Below are positions 8,426 through 17,924 of a stretch of DNA of 64,000 nt, piece by piece. Source of the stretch: Leptolyngbya ohadii IS1 (GTDB taxonomy: Bacteria; Cyanobacteriota; Cyanobacteriia; Elainellales; Elainellaceae); assembly GCF_002215035.1 (NCBI RefSeq), contig NZ_NKFP01000006.1, positions 1,624,530 through 1,688,529 on the forward strand, given 5' to 3'. The translations under genes were made by a program, and so were the position numbers. The notes below the pieces were generated by a model. It was not told where the DNA came from, did no database searches, and saw nothing but the letters and a program-made list of their open reading frames with translations. How positions within the stretch are numbered: the first letter of the stretch is position 1; each line of letters opens with the position of its first letter.

Positions 8426-10198
8426 TTAACCCAATACCTGCACTTCCATCGGCTTTAGAGTAATCTGTACTGTATGAAACGTACCGTGAGTTTTACTGGT
8501 AGAGGGTGCGGTAGGGGTAAGCTGAGTTGAGAATAAAATTTTCCAGGATTTACCGACCGGATTGAGATTAGCGTCCACCACTACATAAACCGAGTTTGAC
8601 TGCTGGGTGCTGGTATTGGCAACAATTAACAGTTCTTTGTCGTTCAGAATCCGAGAGTAGGCGATGACGCCACCTTTGTAGGGGGAATAGCTAAAGTTCA
8701 TACCATCACCGCTGCACTTGCGGAAATATTGGCGACCGTAGCGTAAAGCAGGCTGTTCGTCGCGTAATTTGCTGAGTTCCTGAATATGTTTGTAGAGTTC
8801 GTGATTGGGTGAGAAGGCATTCTGTCTACCCCAAAGTGCTTCCCGCACATACTCGCGGCGATCGCCATGACCATCTAAACCCTGCTCAGTCCCATAGTAA
8901 ATACAGGGGATGCCTTGAAGAGTCATCAAGCAGGTTAATGCCAATTTGGTTTGATCGGGGAAGGCTTTATTGTGGAAACGCTCATTCAGATCGTGGTTGT
9001 CCAGAAAGGTGATGTAATGACCACTTGCATCCCCGTGGGAACTGGCGTATTTCCTGAGAATTTGACGGCGATAATCGAGGTGATTCGCTAGGTCACTGGG
9101 GGGCGCAAATCCCTTGACTGCGTTCACTAAACGTTTTCGCACCGGAAAATCAATGGCTGCATCGACCCCAATTAGCTCATCATCCTTGTGGGTATTACGA
9201 CCAACAAATTCAGCGATTTTTTCTTCGTTGTCATCCTGCCAAACTTCCCCAAAAGTAAAGAAATTCTTCTTACCAATAGAGAGGGCAAATTCCCGCATAG
9301 CATTACCGAAAACGCGGGCAAAGTCGGCTTCCACATATTGCAGAGTATCGATCCGGAAACCGTCAAGATCAAATTTCGCAATCAAATATTGATAGGCACG
9401 AATGAGATGATTTCGCACAGGGTAAAGGTTGGTGCCAGGAATCAGGTATTCAGTGACCAGTTCTTTAAGGCGATAGAAGTCTCCCTGCGTAGAATCGTTG
9501 GGATTGTTGTCCCCTCTGCGGCGGAAGTAATCGTTCCGTTGAAATTCTGTTGGCCAGACCCCTGCTCCAGGAGCTAAATTCTGGATTTTCTCAATCGCAG
9601 TCCAGTTGCCTTGAGGGATACCGTCCTCATTGCGCCAGTAAACGGTGTATTCCCTGTTAGGATTCCACGGAGCAGCATCCCGCATCCCCTCATAGTTGAA
9701 GGCATCGTAGACATGGTTGAGAACGATATCGAGGATGACATAAATCCCCTGAGCATGGGCAGCATCCACTAAATCACGAAATTCCTGGTCGGCGATCGCT
9801 GGATCTTGTCTTGCTCCTGCCTCATCCGTACAAAAACGAGGCTCAATGCGGAGAAAATCGAGGATGCCATAGCCACCCCAATAATCTTTAAACCACTGGG
9901 GATTCATCAGGACAGGCGATAGCCAGATGGCACCAACACCCAGATCCTTCAGATAGGGTAGCTGTTGCTTGATCCCGGCTAATTTACCCCCTTGATAAAC
10001 ATTGCAGGGATAGTCGTTGGGATTGGGGGGAGCAGAGGGATGATTGAAGCGATCGACTAAAAGAAAATAGATCCAGAGATCGCGCCAATCCGCAGGCGAT
10101 GGATGGAACGATGTTGATGGCGGAAAATTGGAACCAGGTACCTGAGTTGGCGGATTCAGTACATCATCCACAGCCGGATCATAAAGGGATTTAACCAT
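8426..10198 (-). CDS. Alpha-amylase family (GH13) glycoside hydrolase
   Basis: A (beta/alpha)8 GH13 enzyme acting on alpha-glucans. Visible family motifs are DIVLNHVYD (about 157-165), nucleophile Asp284 in FRIDTLQYVE, acid/base Glu318 in FGEVW, and Asp403 in FLDNHD, so the catalytic triad is complete. The N-terminus (WIYFLLVDRFN) and the C-terminal beta-domain (about 490-590) match usual amylase length (590 aa). No signal peptide is visible, which suggests a cytoplasmic enzyme working on glycogen or maltodextrins. It is monocistronic and convergent with the CHAT-WD40 gene, with only 28 bp between stops. Exact specificity (amylase, neopullulanase or transglycosylase) cannot be read from the sequence. 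Confidence 0.93.
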   Translation of the reverse strand: MVKSLYDPAVDDVLNPPTQVPGSNFPPSTSFHPSPADWRDLWIYFLLVDRFNHPSAPPNPNDYPCNVYQGGKLAGIKQQLPYLKDLGVGAIWLSPVLMNPQWFKDYWGGYGILDFLRIEPRFCTDEAGARQDPAIADQEFRDLVDAAHAQGIYVILDIVLNHVYDAFNYEGMRDAAPWNPNREYTVYWRNEDGIPQGNWTAIEKIQNLAPGAGVWPTEFQRNDYFRRRGDNNPNDSTQGDFYRLKELVTEYLIPGTNLYPVRNHLIRAYQYLIAKFDLDGFRIDTLQYVEADFARVFGNAMREFALSIGKKNFFTFGEVWQDDNEEKIAEFVGRNTHKDDELIGVDAAIDFPVRKRLVNAVKGFAPPSDLANHLDYRRQILRKYASSHGDASGHYITFLDNHDLNERFHNKAFPDQTKLALTCLMTLQGIPCIYYGTEQGLDGHGDRREYVREALWGRQNAFSPNHELYKHIQELSKLRDEQPALRYGRQYFRKCSGDGMNFSYSPYKGGVIAYSRILNDKELLIVANTSTQQSNSVYVVVDANLNPVGKSWKILFSTQLTPTAPSTSKTHGTFHTVQITLKPMEVQVLG

Positions 10199-10848
10199 AG
10201 TAAAACTCCCTGTACGGCACTAATACAGATTTTGCCTTTGGAGCTGTCTACCGGAATTGCGCGAAACTGAAATATGGCTTAGCTGATCTAAAGACAGCCC
10301 ATTTATTATTCAGTTAAAGCTTAGTTGATCCCCAGTAGAACTACTCATTCCGCCACAAAAAATTACCAAGAGGTTAAGCGATCGCAATATCCCTCTATTC
10401 CCTACTGAAATTAGGCTTTAGCTCACCGGGACACTTTGCGGGCGATCGCGCCTCCGTTCTGGAATTAGATAGACTTAAGCTCAGTTTATAGGTCTTCATT
10501 TCTACCGGGACAATCCGCCGCTGGGTCTCCATCAACGTAGACTTGAAGGGAAACAGTCGCACTAATAACCGCTATCCGCAACACAGATTCCCTGGCACTT
10601 TATTCCGTTTGTTGCGGTTCTCAGGCAGTGAGGACACAGAATCTTATCGTCCTTTGACTCTGGAGGACTCGCGCCTTCTGCATTGGTCTGCAATGTCTCT
10701 GGTTCAACTTGAGGGTTGCGGGTCATAGAAGTAACACTTTGTTAAGCGGTCTGCTTTTTTATTCTACAGCCCCGCCCAGAACCGTCATTTTTGTGAAGGC
10801 TCACAAGCCTGCCATTTCTCGTAAAGACGTACAGCAAGGAAACCTGTT
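10199..10848. other. Intergenic region without a recognisable gene
   Basis: About 650 bp between the amylase start and the stop of a small membrane protein gene. It contains HIP1-type GCGATCGC sites, and short ORFs in it have no recognisable motifs. It presumably holds the amylase promoter. Confidence 0.6.
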
Positions 10849-11067
10849 CTATTCCGGGTCTTGTTTCTGTTTGAGTTGTCGAATCGCTTCCTGACTCACC
10901 CCCATCAAGAAACCGATCGTTGCGCCGATCGCCATAAAACCATACTTCTGCTCCCGGTACAGTCCCCCCACGTAGGGCGTGGCAAATAGGGTCGCGAAAA
11001 TGATGCCTAAGCCGATGCCGATCGCCATTGTCACGATTCCGGAAAAAAGCAGCATTCTGTAGTTCAT
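10849..11067 (-). CDS. Small two-helix membrane protein
   Basis: 72 residues with two hydrophobic stretches: LFSGIVTMAIGIGLGIIFATLF near the start and a Gly-rich segment GFMAIGATIGFLMGV in the middle. They are joined by a charged turn (YREQKYG) and followed by a Lys/Gln-rich C-terminus. It starts inside the stop region of the antiporter gene (about 4-bp overlap), so the two are probably translated together and it may associate with the transporter in the membrane. Function unknown. Confidence 0.75.
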   Translation of the reverse strand: MNYRMLLFSGIVTMAIGIGLGIIFATLFATPYVGGLYREQKYGFMAIGATIGFLMGVSQEAIRQLKQKQDPE

Positions 11068-12683
11068 GCCGTCTCCTGGGGCTTGAGGTCTGAGGGTTTA
11101 CTCTGTGTCTCATCCGCAATGTGGGCGTGAATCGGATCGAGCAGACCCGGTAATTCCTGATTTAATCGACCCGATCGCACAAACTCGGTGTAGGTCGTCA
11201 TTTCGATCGCAAACAAATCCCGCTGGAGCTGCTGCTCCCCAATTTCGAGCAGATCCGGATCTTGCTGACAGAGTTTGCTGCTTTCGTCCTGGAGCAGGGC
11301 TAGCTGATGCCGGACTTCTGCTTCCTTTGCCTGATGGATTTCAGGTTCCACTCCAGCTTTAGAGGCAGGCTGCTGCAAGTATTCCAAAACTCGGCTCAGG
11401 GCTGCCTGACGGGAAATGAGTTCCAGATAGCGATCGCGCAGCGGGCTGGGTTCAATTAGTTTGAGTGCTTCTAGGACGGGCTTTGCGGTAGACCCCTGGA
11501 GCAGCGTAGTGAGAAAGACCACGCCGAAGACGGCAACCAGTACCGCACGACGCTCCGGTAGACTTTCGGGCACACTTAGTGCCAGTGCCAGGGCAACGCC
11601 ACCCCGCAATCCGCTCCACCAGAGCATCGTTTGAGTCGGCAAATCAATATCGGATTGGGTCAACCAGTTATTCAAAAAGGTGAGACCGTAGATTACGATC
11701 GCCCGCATCACCAGAACGGCGGCAAAGGCAAGCCCCAGCAGCAGTAGGTCTGAGCCAAACAAATCGAGACGGAACTGAGCACCAATCAGCAAAAACAAAA
11801 TGGAATTGGCAAAGAAAGCGACAAATTCCCAGAACTCGCTGACGGCAACACGGGTACGCGGATTCATGCCGATGCGGGAGCCAAAATTTCCCAAAATTAA
11901 GCCTGTAGCAACGGTGGCAATCACGCCAGAGCCGCCCAGCTTTTCCGCGACGAGGTAGGCAGAATAGGCAGATACCAGCGTTAAGGACTGCTCGACTAAA
12001 GGCAGATCAAACCGCTGCGTCAGATAGGAAATACCGAAGCCCATCAGCAATCCCACCAGCAGCCCCACGCTCACCACCGTCAGAAAGTTGACCAGCAGAT
12101 CTTGTGCGTCAAAGCGATCGGTTCCCAGGGCAATGCCGAGCATCAGGCTAAAGGCAACGACCGCAGTTCCGTCATTGAACATACTTTCCCCTTCCACCAG
12201 TGCCTTGAGTCGGGGCGGTGCTCCCAGCTCCTTCAGCAGGGCACTCACGGAAACGGGATCGGTTGCAGCTAAACAGGCTCCAATCAGCAGGGCAACCGGC
12301 AAAGTAATTCCGCTCCACTGCATCAGCGGCAGAGCAATTCCCACGATCGTAATTCCAACGCCTATCGTGACGTAGAAGGCGATCGGCACCAGGTCTCGCC
12401 GCAAATCCTTCCAGTTAAGATTCCATGCCGCTTCAAACAGGAGGGGCGGCAGAAAGATCCACAGAATCAGTGCTGGGGAGGGGGTAAAAAAGCGAATATC
12501 TAGCACAGCTAGTCCCATTCCTGTCAGCACCAGCATCAGCGTATAGGGAAACTGCCGCAGCCAGGGGACAATCTGCGAGAGGGTGGCAACGACCGCAGTT
12601 CCGTCATTGAACATACTTTCCCCTTCCACCAGTGCCTTGAGTCGGGGCGGTGCTCCCAGCTCCTTCAGCAGGGCAACCGGCAA
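11064..12683 (-). CDS. Na+/H+ antiporter (CPA1/NhaP type), N-terminus rearranged
   Basis: Membrane exchanger of the CPA1 family with about ten visible membrane helices. Motifs include FPYTLMLVLTG, LWIFLPPLLFEAAW, the ion-binding GACLAATDPVSV and EGESMFNDGTAVVAF, with a cytosolic C-terminal tail rich in Leu/Gln/Glu. The first ~33 residues of the open frame (from a TTG at 12683) are a copy of the internal segment LLKELGAPPRLKALVEG...GTAVVA. This comes from the 251-bp mosaic at 12585-12835, so the natural first helix and start codon are missing. Authentic-looking sequence begins near ATLSQIVPWLRQFPYTL. Unless translation begins elsewhere the protein is probably impaired. It overlaps the pump's 3' end by 19 bp on the same strand. 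Confidence 0.85.
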   Translation of the reverse strand: MPVALLKELGAPPRLKALVEGESMFNDGTAVVATLSQIVPWLRQFPYTLMLVLTGMGLAVLDIRFFTPSPALILWIFLPPLLFEAAWNLNWKDLRRDLVPIAFYVTIGVGITIVGIALPLMQWSGITLPVALLIGACLAATDPVSVSALLKELGAPPRLKALVEGESMFNDGTAVVAFSLMLGIALGTDRFDAQDLLVNFLTVVSVGLLVGLLMGFGISYLTQRFDLPLVEQSLTLVSAYSAYLVAEKLGGSGVIATVATGLILGNFGSRIGMNPRTRVAVSEFWEFVAFFANSILFLLIGAQFRLDLFGSDLLLLGLAFAAVLVMRAIVIYGLTFLNNWLTQSDIDLPTQTMLWWSGLRGGVALALALSVPESLPERRAVLVAVFGVVFLTTLLQGSTAKPVLEALKLIEPSPLRDRYLELISRQAALSRVLEYLQQPASKAGVEPEIHQAKEAEVRHQLALLQDESSKLCQQDPDLLEIGEQQLQRDLFAIEMTTYTEFVRSGRLNQELPGLLDPIHAHIADETQSKPSDLKPQETA

Positions 12684-12835
12684 AGTAATTCCGCTCCACT
12701 TGCAATCACCAGTGGAAAAAAGCCCACCAGGGAAGAGGCGGCGGTCATGATGATGGGGCGAAATCGCTCTTTGGAGGCTTTGAGGGCGGCATCGGTGAGT
12801 TTTAAGCCTTCCGATCGCGCCTGATTCGCAAATTC
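12585..12835. repeat. 251-bp mosaic made of three copied flanking segments
   Basis: Every base is an exact copy of nearby sequence. 12585-12675 equals 12153-12243 (91 bp, antiporter). 12665-12700 equals 12284-12319 (36 bp, antiporter). 12691-12835 equals 12940-13084 (145 bp, RND pump). Joints overlap by 11 bp (TCAGCAGGGCA) and 10 bp (CCGCTCCACT). It replaces the 3' end of the pump gene and the 5' end of the antiporter gene. Confidence 0.9.
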
Positions 12836-15800
12836 TTTGATCAGGATGTAGAGGACGGGGACGAGTAGCAAACTCAGGATGGTGGAGACGAGCAATCCGC
12901 CGAATAGGGCAGTTCCCAGCGACCAGCGAGCAGCGGCTCCCGCTCCACTTGCAATCACCAGTGGAAAAAAGCCCACCAGGGAAGAGGCGGCGGTCATGAT
13001 GATGGGGCGAAATCGCTCTTTGGAGGCTTTGAGGGCGGCATCGGTGAGTTTTAAGCCTTCCGATCGCGCCTGATTCGCAAATTCCACAATCAGGATGGCG
13101 TTTTTGCTGGCAAGTCCGATCAGCATCACCAGTGCCACGTTGCAGTAGACATCGTTGGTTAAACCGCGCAGGGCGATCGCTCCTAATGCGCCTAAGAGAG
13201 CCAGGGGAACCGTCAGCAGAATAATAATCGGGTCAATATAGCTTTCGTACTGGGCGGACAGGGTGAGGAACACCATAATGATCCCGAAGGCAAAGATCAG
13301 TGCCCCTAATCCTCCGGCGGCAAGCTGTTCGCGGGCAATGCCAATCCAGTCTCGTCCTACGCCTGGGAGAGCGGCTTCCTGGTATGCGGTTTCCATTGCT
13401 TCGATCGACTGTCCGCTGCTGTAGCCGGGGGCTGATCCGCCTCGTAGCAGGATCGATCGATAGCTGTTGTAGCGGCTAATCACCTGGGGTCCGGTGGTAC
13501 GGCTAATGGTGGCAATCTGGGACAGCGGCACTAAAACACCTGTGCGGGAGCGGACGTAGAGCCTGCCAATATCTTCGGGAGAGTCGCGGAAAATGCCGTC
13601 TGCCTGGACAAAGACGCGAAAATTGCGGTTGCCCAGCGTGAAATCGTTGACGAACTGCGAACCCAATGTTGCGCCAATGGTGGCAAGTGCCTGCTGAAAG
13701 TCGATATTGAGCGATTCCACTTTATTGCGATCGATGTCCAGGCGCAATCGCGGCGTTCCGGTAGTGAAGGTGGTGGAAACGGTGCCTGCGGTTGCCGGAA
13801 GTTCGTTCGCTCTAGCGACAATTTGACGGGCATTGGCAGCAAAATCATCGACTGTGAGCTGTCCGCCGCTGCGATCCTGAATCTGCATTTCGCTTCCGCC
13901 CGTGGCACTGAAGCCGGGAATGGGGGAGGGGTTGAGTGCCATCACGATCGCGTCTGTAATGGTCTGGAATTTGCCGTTCAGGGTTCGCAGAATGCTCGTC
14001 ACACTTTGATCTGGATTGGTGCGCTCGCTCCAGGGTTTCAGTCGGGCGAAAAACAAGCCCAGATTTGAACCATTGCCGTCAAAGCCAGCCCCGCTAACCG
14101 TGAAGGTGGACGCAATTTCGGGAATCTGACGCATCTGCTGTTCTGCCTGCGCCAGCACGCGATCGGTATAGCTGAGAGACACGCCATCCGGTCCCTGCAC
14201 AATCCCCACAAACGCCCCCTGATCCTCATCCGGCACAAAGGCAGTTGGCACGGCGGTAAACATATAGACCGTCGCTAGCAGACCCACCACAAACAGACCG
14301 AGAACGATGTACTTAATCCGAATAAAGAACTGCACCAGCCGCAGAAATCGATCGCTTACCCAGGCAAATCCCCGGTTGAATTTCTCAAAAAACCAGTTCA
14401 ATCGACCGAAGCACCAGCCTAACGGACCTGACATCGGCTGCGCTGGACCTAGCAAAAGCGCCGCCATACTGGGGCTAAAGCTGAGGGCATTAAACGTGGA
14501 AACGGCGATCGCAAAGGCAATAATTAGAGCGAACTGCTGATATAACTTTCCGGTCGATCCAGGGAAAAACGCCACCGGGATAAACACTGCCATCAGTACC
14601 AGAGACGTAGCGATCGTCGCGCCGCTCAGTTCTTCCATCGAAGCGGTCGCTGCCTGTTTTGCCGTCATGCCCTGATGCTGAATCTTTTCCGTACAGGACT
14701 CCACAATCACGATCGCATCATCCACCACCAGACCCGTCGCCAGAATTAAGCCAAACAGGGTGAGGTTGTTAATCGAGAAGCCAAACAAAAAGGCAAATGC
14801 CATTGCGCCGATCAGCGCCACCGGGATGGCGATCAGCGGAATGACCGTGGTGCGCCAGTCCTGCAAAAAGATGAAGATGACCAGCACCACCAGCAAAAAG
14901 GCTTGCAGCAGCGTGATCACTACTTCCCGGATCGACACTTCCACAAATTCGGTGGTGTCAAACACCAGTTCCGCTTTGAGTCCGGGAGGGAAGTTTGCCT
15001 CGATCTGCTTCATTTCAGTTGCAATGCGATCGGCGATATCCAGGGCATTGCTGTCGGGAGCTTGATACACGGCAATCCCCACGCCCACCTTGCCATTCAC
15101 TCTGGCATTGCTGACATAGCGTTCTGCGCCCAGTTCCGCCCGTCCCACGTCTCGCAGCCGGGTGAGTCCGCCGTTAGAATCGCGCTGCACCACCAGATTG
15201 CTAAACTCCTGGGCATTGGCAAAGCGTCCCTCGACCTGCACGGGTAGCTCAAAATTCTGTCCTGTGGGAACTGGCTCCTGTCCAATCCCGCCTGCTCCGA
15301 CGACGACGTTTTGCGATCGCAGCGCATTGATCACATCCAGAGCCGTCAAATTGCGGCTGGCAAGGGCATTCGGATCGAGCCAGAGGCGCATCGCATTCGG
15401 CTTATCCCCAAACGACTGCACATCGCCGACACCGGGAACCCGCTGCAACACTTCGACAATATTTTGATCGACATAGTTGCTGATGAAAATATCATCGTAG
15501 GCATTCTCTTCGCTATACACGCCGTAGATTAATAAAATGCTGCTGGAGCTGGCACGAGTCGTGACGCCCAACTGCTGGACTGGAGTCGGTAACTGGGCAA
15601 CTGCCTGCGCTACCCGATTCTGGACGTTCACCTGATTCGTATTTTTGTCCGTATCGGAGCCAAAGAAAACCGAGATCTGGCTATTTCCGGCGAAGGTATT
15701 CGAGGTCATGTACTCCATGCCTTCCACCCCGTTGATCTGCCGTTCGATAACTCCAGTGACGGTATCCTCGACCGTGTTGGCATCCGCACCGCTATAACGG

Positions 15801-15952
15801 GCATTTACACGAATTTGAATTGGCGCGATATCGGGCAGATAGTTAATCGGCAACAGGGGAATACAGACTGCCCCCAACAGCAGAATGACCAGCGTACAGA
15901 CGGTTGTGAGAACGGGGCGTTTAATGAAGGGTGTGGCGATCGAGAAAATCAT
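12665..15952 (-). CDS. RND-family (HAE1-type) multidrug efflux pump, C-terminus rearranged
   Basis: Inner-membrane proton-driven drug exporter of the AcrB type, working with a membrane fusion protein and an outer-membrane channel. The N-terminus MIFSIATPFIKRPVLTTV, the porter repeats, the central helices with GLVVDDAIVIVE and the C-terminal helices with LVMLIGLASKNAILIVEFA are all present. The expected end (VPVLYILIK, close to residue 1035) is followed by ~58 residues that repeat an internal segment starting EFANQARSEGLKLTD and finish with the foreign tail ELLCRLPC. This aberrant end comes from the mosaic at 12585-12835. The core pump is otherwise full length. The ATG at 15952 follows AAGAGA. 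The membrane fusion protein gene lies 203 bp upstream on the same strand. Confidence 0.93.
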   Translation of the reverse strand: MIFSIATPFIKRPVLTTVCTLVILLLGAVCIPLLPINYLPDIAPIQIRVNARYSGADANTVEDTVTGVIERQINGVEGMEYMTSNTFAGNSQISVFFGSDTDKNTNQVNVQNRVAQAVAQLPTPVQQLGVTTRASSSSILLIYGVYSEENAYDDIFISNYVDQNIVEVLQRVPGVGDVQSFGDKPNAMRLWLDPNALASRNLTALDVINALRSQNVVVGAGGIGQEPVPTGQNFELPVQVEGRFANAQEFSNLVVQRDSNGGLTRLRDVGRAELGAERYVSNARVNGKVGVGIAVYQAPDSNALDIADRIATEMKQIEANFPPGLKAELVFDTTEFVEVSIREVVITLLQAFLLVVLVIFIFLQDWRTTVIPLIAIPVALIGAMAFAFLFGFSINNLTLFGLILATGLVVDDAIVIVESCTEKIQHQGMTAKQAATASMEELSGATIATSLVLMAVFIPVAFFPGSTGKLYQQFALIIAFAIAVSTFNALSFSPSMAALLLGPAQPMSGPLGWCFGRLNWFFEKFNRGFAWVSDRFLRLVQFFIRIKYIVLGLFVVGLLATVYMFTAVPTAFVPDEDQGAFVGIVQGPDGVSLSYTDRVLAQAEQQMRQIPEIASTFTVSGAGFDGNGSNLGLFFARLKPWSERTNPDQSVTSILRTLNGKFQTITDAIVMALNPSPIPGFSATGGSEMQIQDRSGGQLTVDDFAANARQIVARANELPATAGTVSTTFTTGTPRLRLDIDRNKVESLNIDFQQALATIGATLGSQFVNDFTLGNRNFRVFVQADGIFRDSPEDIGRLYVRSRTGVLVPLSQIATISRTTGPQVISRYNSYRSILLRGGSAPGYSSGQSIEAMETAYQEAALPGVGRDWIGIAREQLAAGGLGALIFAFGIIMVFLTLSAQYESYIDPIIILLTVPLALLGALGAIALRGLTNDVYCNVALVMLIGLASKNAILIVEFANQARSEGLKLTDAALKASKERFRPIIMTAASSLVGFFPLVIASGAGAAARWSLGTALFGGLLVSTILSLLLVPVLYILIKEFANQARSEGLKLTDAALKASKERFRPIIMTAASSLVGFFPLVIASGAELLCRLPC

Positions 15953-16013
15953 GATTCTCTTGGGTTAAGAGGGTGTTTGGGCAGGTATATGAGCAGTAGC
16001 AAAGATCCTGCAT

Positions 16014-16125
16014 CGCCCCCTAAATCCCCCAAGTTTGGGGGACTTTGAATTGTGAGTCCTTCTAGTTGCAAAAAATCTGCCTGCAACGGCTCGGTTCCCC
16101 TCAGAATTGGGGGGCTAGGGGGGCG
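16014..16125. mobile_element. MITE-like palindromic repeat
   Basis: Imperfect 19-bp terminal inverted repeats (CGCCCCCTAAATCCCCCAA at 16014 and its near-complement at 16107-16125) flank a short spacer with inner hairpins (CCCCCAAGTTTGGGGG). C- and G-rich palindromes of this kind are common in filamentous cyanobacteria. It lies between the pump and fusion-protein genes. Confidence 0.6.
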
Positions 16126-16155
16126 GTTCGCAGCAGTGACTTTATACAGCATGCT

Positions 16156-17454
16156 CTAGGACTCCGGCTGAATCGGCACACCGTCGCGCAGTCGCAGAAT
16201 CCCTGAAACGATCAGATTTTCACCGGGGTTTAAGCCATCAATTACCTGATAGTCCTGCGCCTGGATCTCGCCCAGTGTTACCGGACGCATTCGTGCCACC
16301 TGTCGCGCTTCTCCCTGGGAATTGTCGGTTTCGGCAACGTAGGCAAAACTTTTACCGCTGACCTGCAAAACCGCATTGGTAGGAATCAAAATGCCCGTAT
16401 CCCGATCCCAGATGATCCGTGCCTCCACAGACTGTCCGTTTCGCAGCCGTCCATCGGGGTTCGGAAATCGGGCTTTGACCAGCACCACCTGGGCAGCAGA
16501 ATCTACCGTCGGCGAGATAAAGTTAATCGCTCCCGTGCCAATGCGATCGCGTGTAACCGGATCAATTAACTCCACCGTTAAGCCGCGCCGCAGCTGATTG
16601 AGACGATTGGAGGGCACAGATAAGCGCAAGTCCAGCGCATTGTTTTGCACAATGTTAGTAATGGATTGCCCACCCGACACCACATCGCCCACCTTAAAAA
16701 AGAGCTCGCCCACCGTGCCGCCGATCGGGGCAACGACTTCTTTAAACCCCACATTCACCGCCGCCGCCGAAACCTGGGACTGTGCCTGCCGAATTCCGGC
16801 ATTTGCCTGATTCACTACCGCCCGCGCCTGACTCACGGATGCCTGCGCCGCCGAAACCCGCTTCTGTGCCGCATCAACCCGATCGCCCGCAATATCGAGA
16901 TCCGTTTTAGCCCGATCGTAGTTATAGGTGCCGATCGCCCCCTGGCTCAGCAAAAACGATGCCCGCTCATAGTTCGTCTTCGAGAGATCGCGGCTCGATT
17001 GGGCACTGGCTAACTCCGTCTGAGCCACCTCCAGATTCTTCTCCGCCACCCGGAACTGATCAACCATCGCCTGTTGATTTGCCTGCGCTGCGCTCACTCC
17101 TGCCTGCGCTCCCTGAAGCTGGGGAACCGTTTGACCGGGCTGAATCGTCAGAATTGGCGTTCCCGGATCGACCCGATCGCCCGGCTGTACCAGCACATTT
17201 ACAATTCGTCCCTGGGTCTCCGGTGTGAGGTTTACCTTTGCCGCAGATTCCAGCGTGCCAATAAACTGTGAGCTTTCGATCACCGTGGCAGGCTGCACCA
17301 CCTGTAGCTTAACGGGAACTGCGGGCGGGGCTGATGCCTGAGTAGTGCCATCTCGACAGGAAGCCAGAGGCAGGGTCAACAGAAACAAACTCAAAACGGG
17401 GAACGATCGGAGGAATTGAAAAAAGCCAGTTTGAGTTAAATGGGAATACGGCAT
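16156..17454 (-). CDS. RND membrane fusion protein (periplasmic adaptor, HlyD/AcrA type)
   Basis: Lipoprotein adaptor that bridges an RND pump to an outer-membrane channel. A hydrophobic signal ends in a lipobox (LPLASC), so the mature protein would be lipid-anchored in the periplasm. Next come the lipoyl-like half-motif (GTLESAAKVNLTPETQGRIV), a long Ala/Gln-rich coiled hairpin (about 110-230), the second lipoyl half (VAPIGGTVGELFFKVGDVV), and the beta-barrel and membrane-proximal domains ending GENLIVSGILRLRDGVPI. I chose the ATG at 17454, preceded by GGGGTGAG, over the upstream GTG at 17472. It is encoded directly upstream of the pump and presumably forms its efflux complex. No outer-membrane channel gene is present in the window. 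Confidence 0.92.
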   Translation of the reverse strand: MPYSHLTQTGFFQFLRSFPVLSLFLLTLPLASCRDGTTQASAPPAVPVKLQVVQPATVIESSQFIGTLESAAKVNLTPETQGRIVNVLVQPGDRVDPGTPILTIQPGQTVPQLQGAQAGVSAAQANQQAMVDQFRVAEKNLEVAQTELASAQSSRDLSKTNYERASFLLSQGAIGTYNYDRAKTDLDIAGDRVDAAQKRVSAAQASVSQARAVVNQANAGIRQAQSQVSAAAVNVGFKEVVAPIGGTVGELFFKVGDVVSGGQSITNIVQNNALDLRLSVPSNRLNQLRRGLTVELIDPVTRDRIGTGAINFISPTVDSAAQVVLVKARFPNPDGRLRNGQSVEARIIWDRDTGILIPTNAVLQVSGKSFAYVAETDNSQGEARQVARMRPVTLGEIQAQDYQVIDGLNPGENLIVSGILRLRDGVPIQPES

Positions 17455-17476
17455 AGGATACTCACCCCGCACGTTA

Positions 17477-17529
17477 TCTGATCACTTTTGAAGCGTTTAT
17501 TCTCTGATCACTTATTTTAGGTGTTTATT
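17477..17529 (-). promoter_or_regulatory. Possible operator: direct repeats upstream of the efflux operon
   Basis: Two imperfect direct repeats beginning TCTGATCACTT and ending GTTTATT, 26 bp apart, occupy most of the short gap upstream of the fusion-protein gene. The core TGATCA is itself palindromic. This placement fits a repressor or activator site for the pump genes, but no regulator gene is adjacent. Confidence 0.35.
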
Positions 17530-17531
17530 TC

Positions 17532-17924
17532 TTAAATCGAACAAGTTCCCCGCGACCAGCCCCACTCCTCCACGCCGACAGACACCTGGGAACCCGGCTG
17601 CACATTGCCTTTGCCTAAATCAATCAATGTGACTGCGGTTGCTGCCTGGAATGCCCCCCGATAGATCGGCTGTCCGTAGCCGTTTACGCGATCGAAGGTG
17701 AGTGTAGAAACCTGCGGCGGTTGACCGGAGCGATTCCAGGTGATTTGCGTAAAACGACCGTTGAGAAACTTTGCGTTGTAGCTCCAGCCGTTATTCATGC
17801 GTCCGTTGCAGGACAATTGCTGTGCAGCACGAACGGGTGAGAAAACGGTACTTGCGATCGCAAAACCAGCTCCAATGAGTCCAAAGGTGATTGTCTGTTG
17901 CGTAATCTTTAAGGACTTATTCAT
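17532..17924 (-). CDS. Secreted small protein of unknown function
   Basis: 130 residues with an N-terminal signal peptide (ITFGLIGAGFAIASTVFSPVRA, cleavage probably after ARAA or VRA). The mature part is rich in Gly, Asn and aromatics, with two Cys (LSCNGRMNNGWSYN and the C-terminal RGTCSI) that could form a disulphide, pointing to a periplasmic or exported protein. No family is recognised. It is monocistronic and ends 78 bp before the fusion-protein start. Confidence 0.7.
   Translation of the reverse strand: MNKSLKITQQTITFGLIGAGFAIASTVFSPVRAAQQLSCNGRMNNGWSYNAKFLNGRFTQITWNRSGQPPQVSTLTFDRVNGYGQPIYRGAFQAATAVTLIDLGKGNVQPGSQVSVGVEEWGWSRGTCSI

Noticed and set aside
10543-10728. 61-codon frame in the gap upstream of the amylase
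   Set aside because: No ribosome site, no recognisable motif, and atypical composition.
12585-12835. Idea that the mosaic is an insertion sequence or integron-like element
   Set aside because: No inverted ends, transposase or target duplication; all bases derive from the two adjacent genes.
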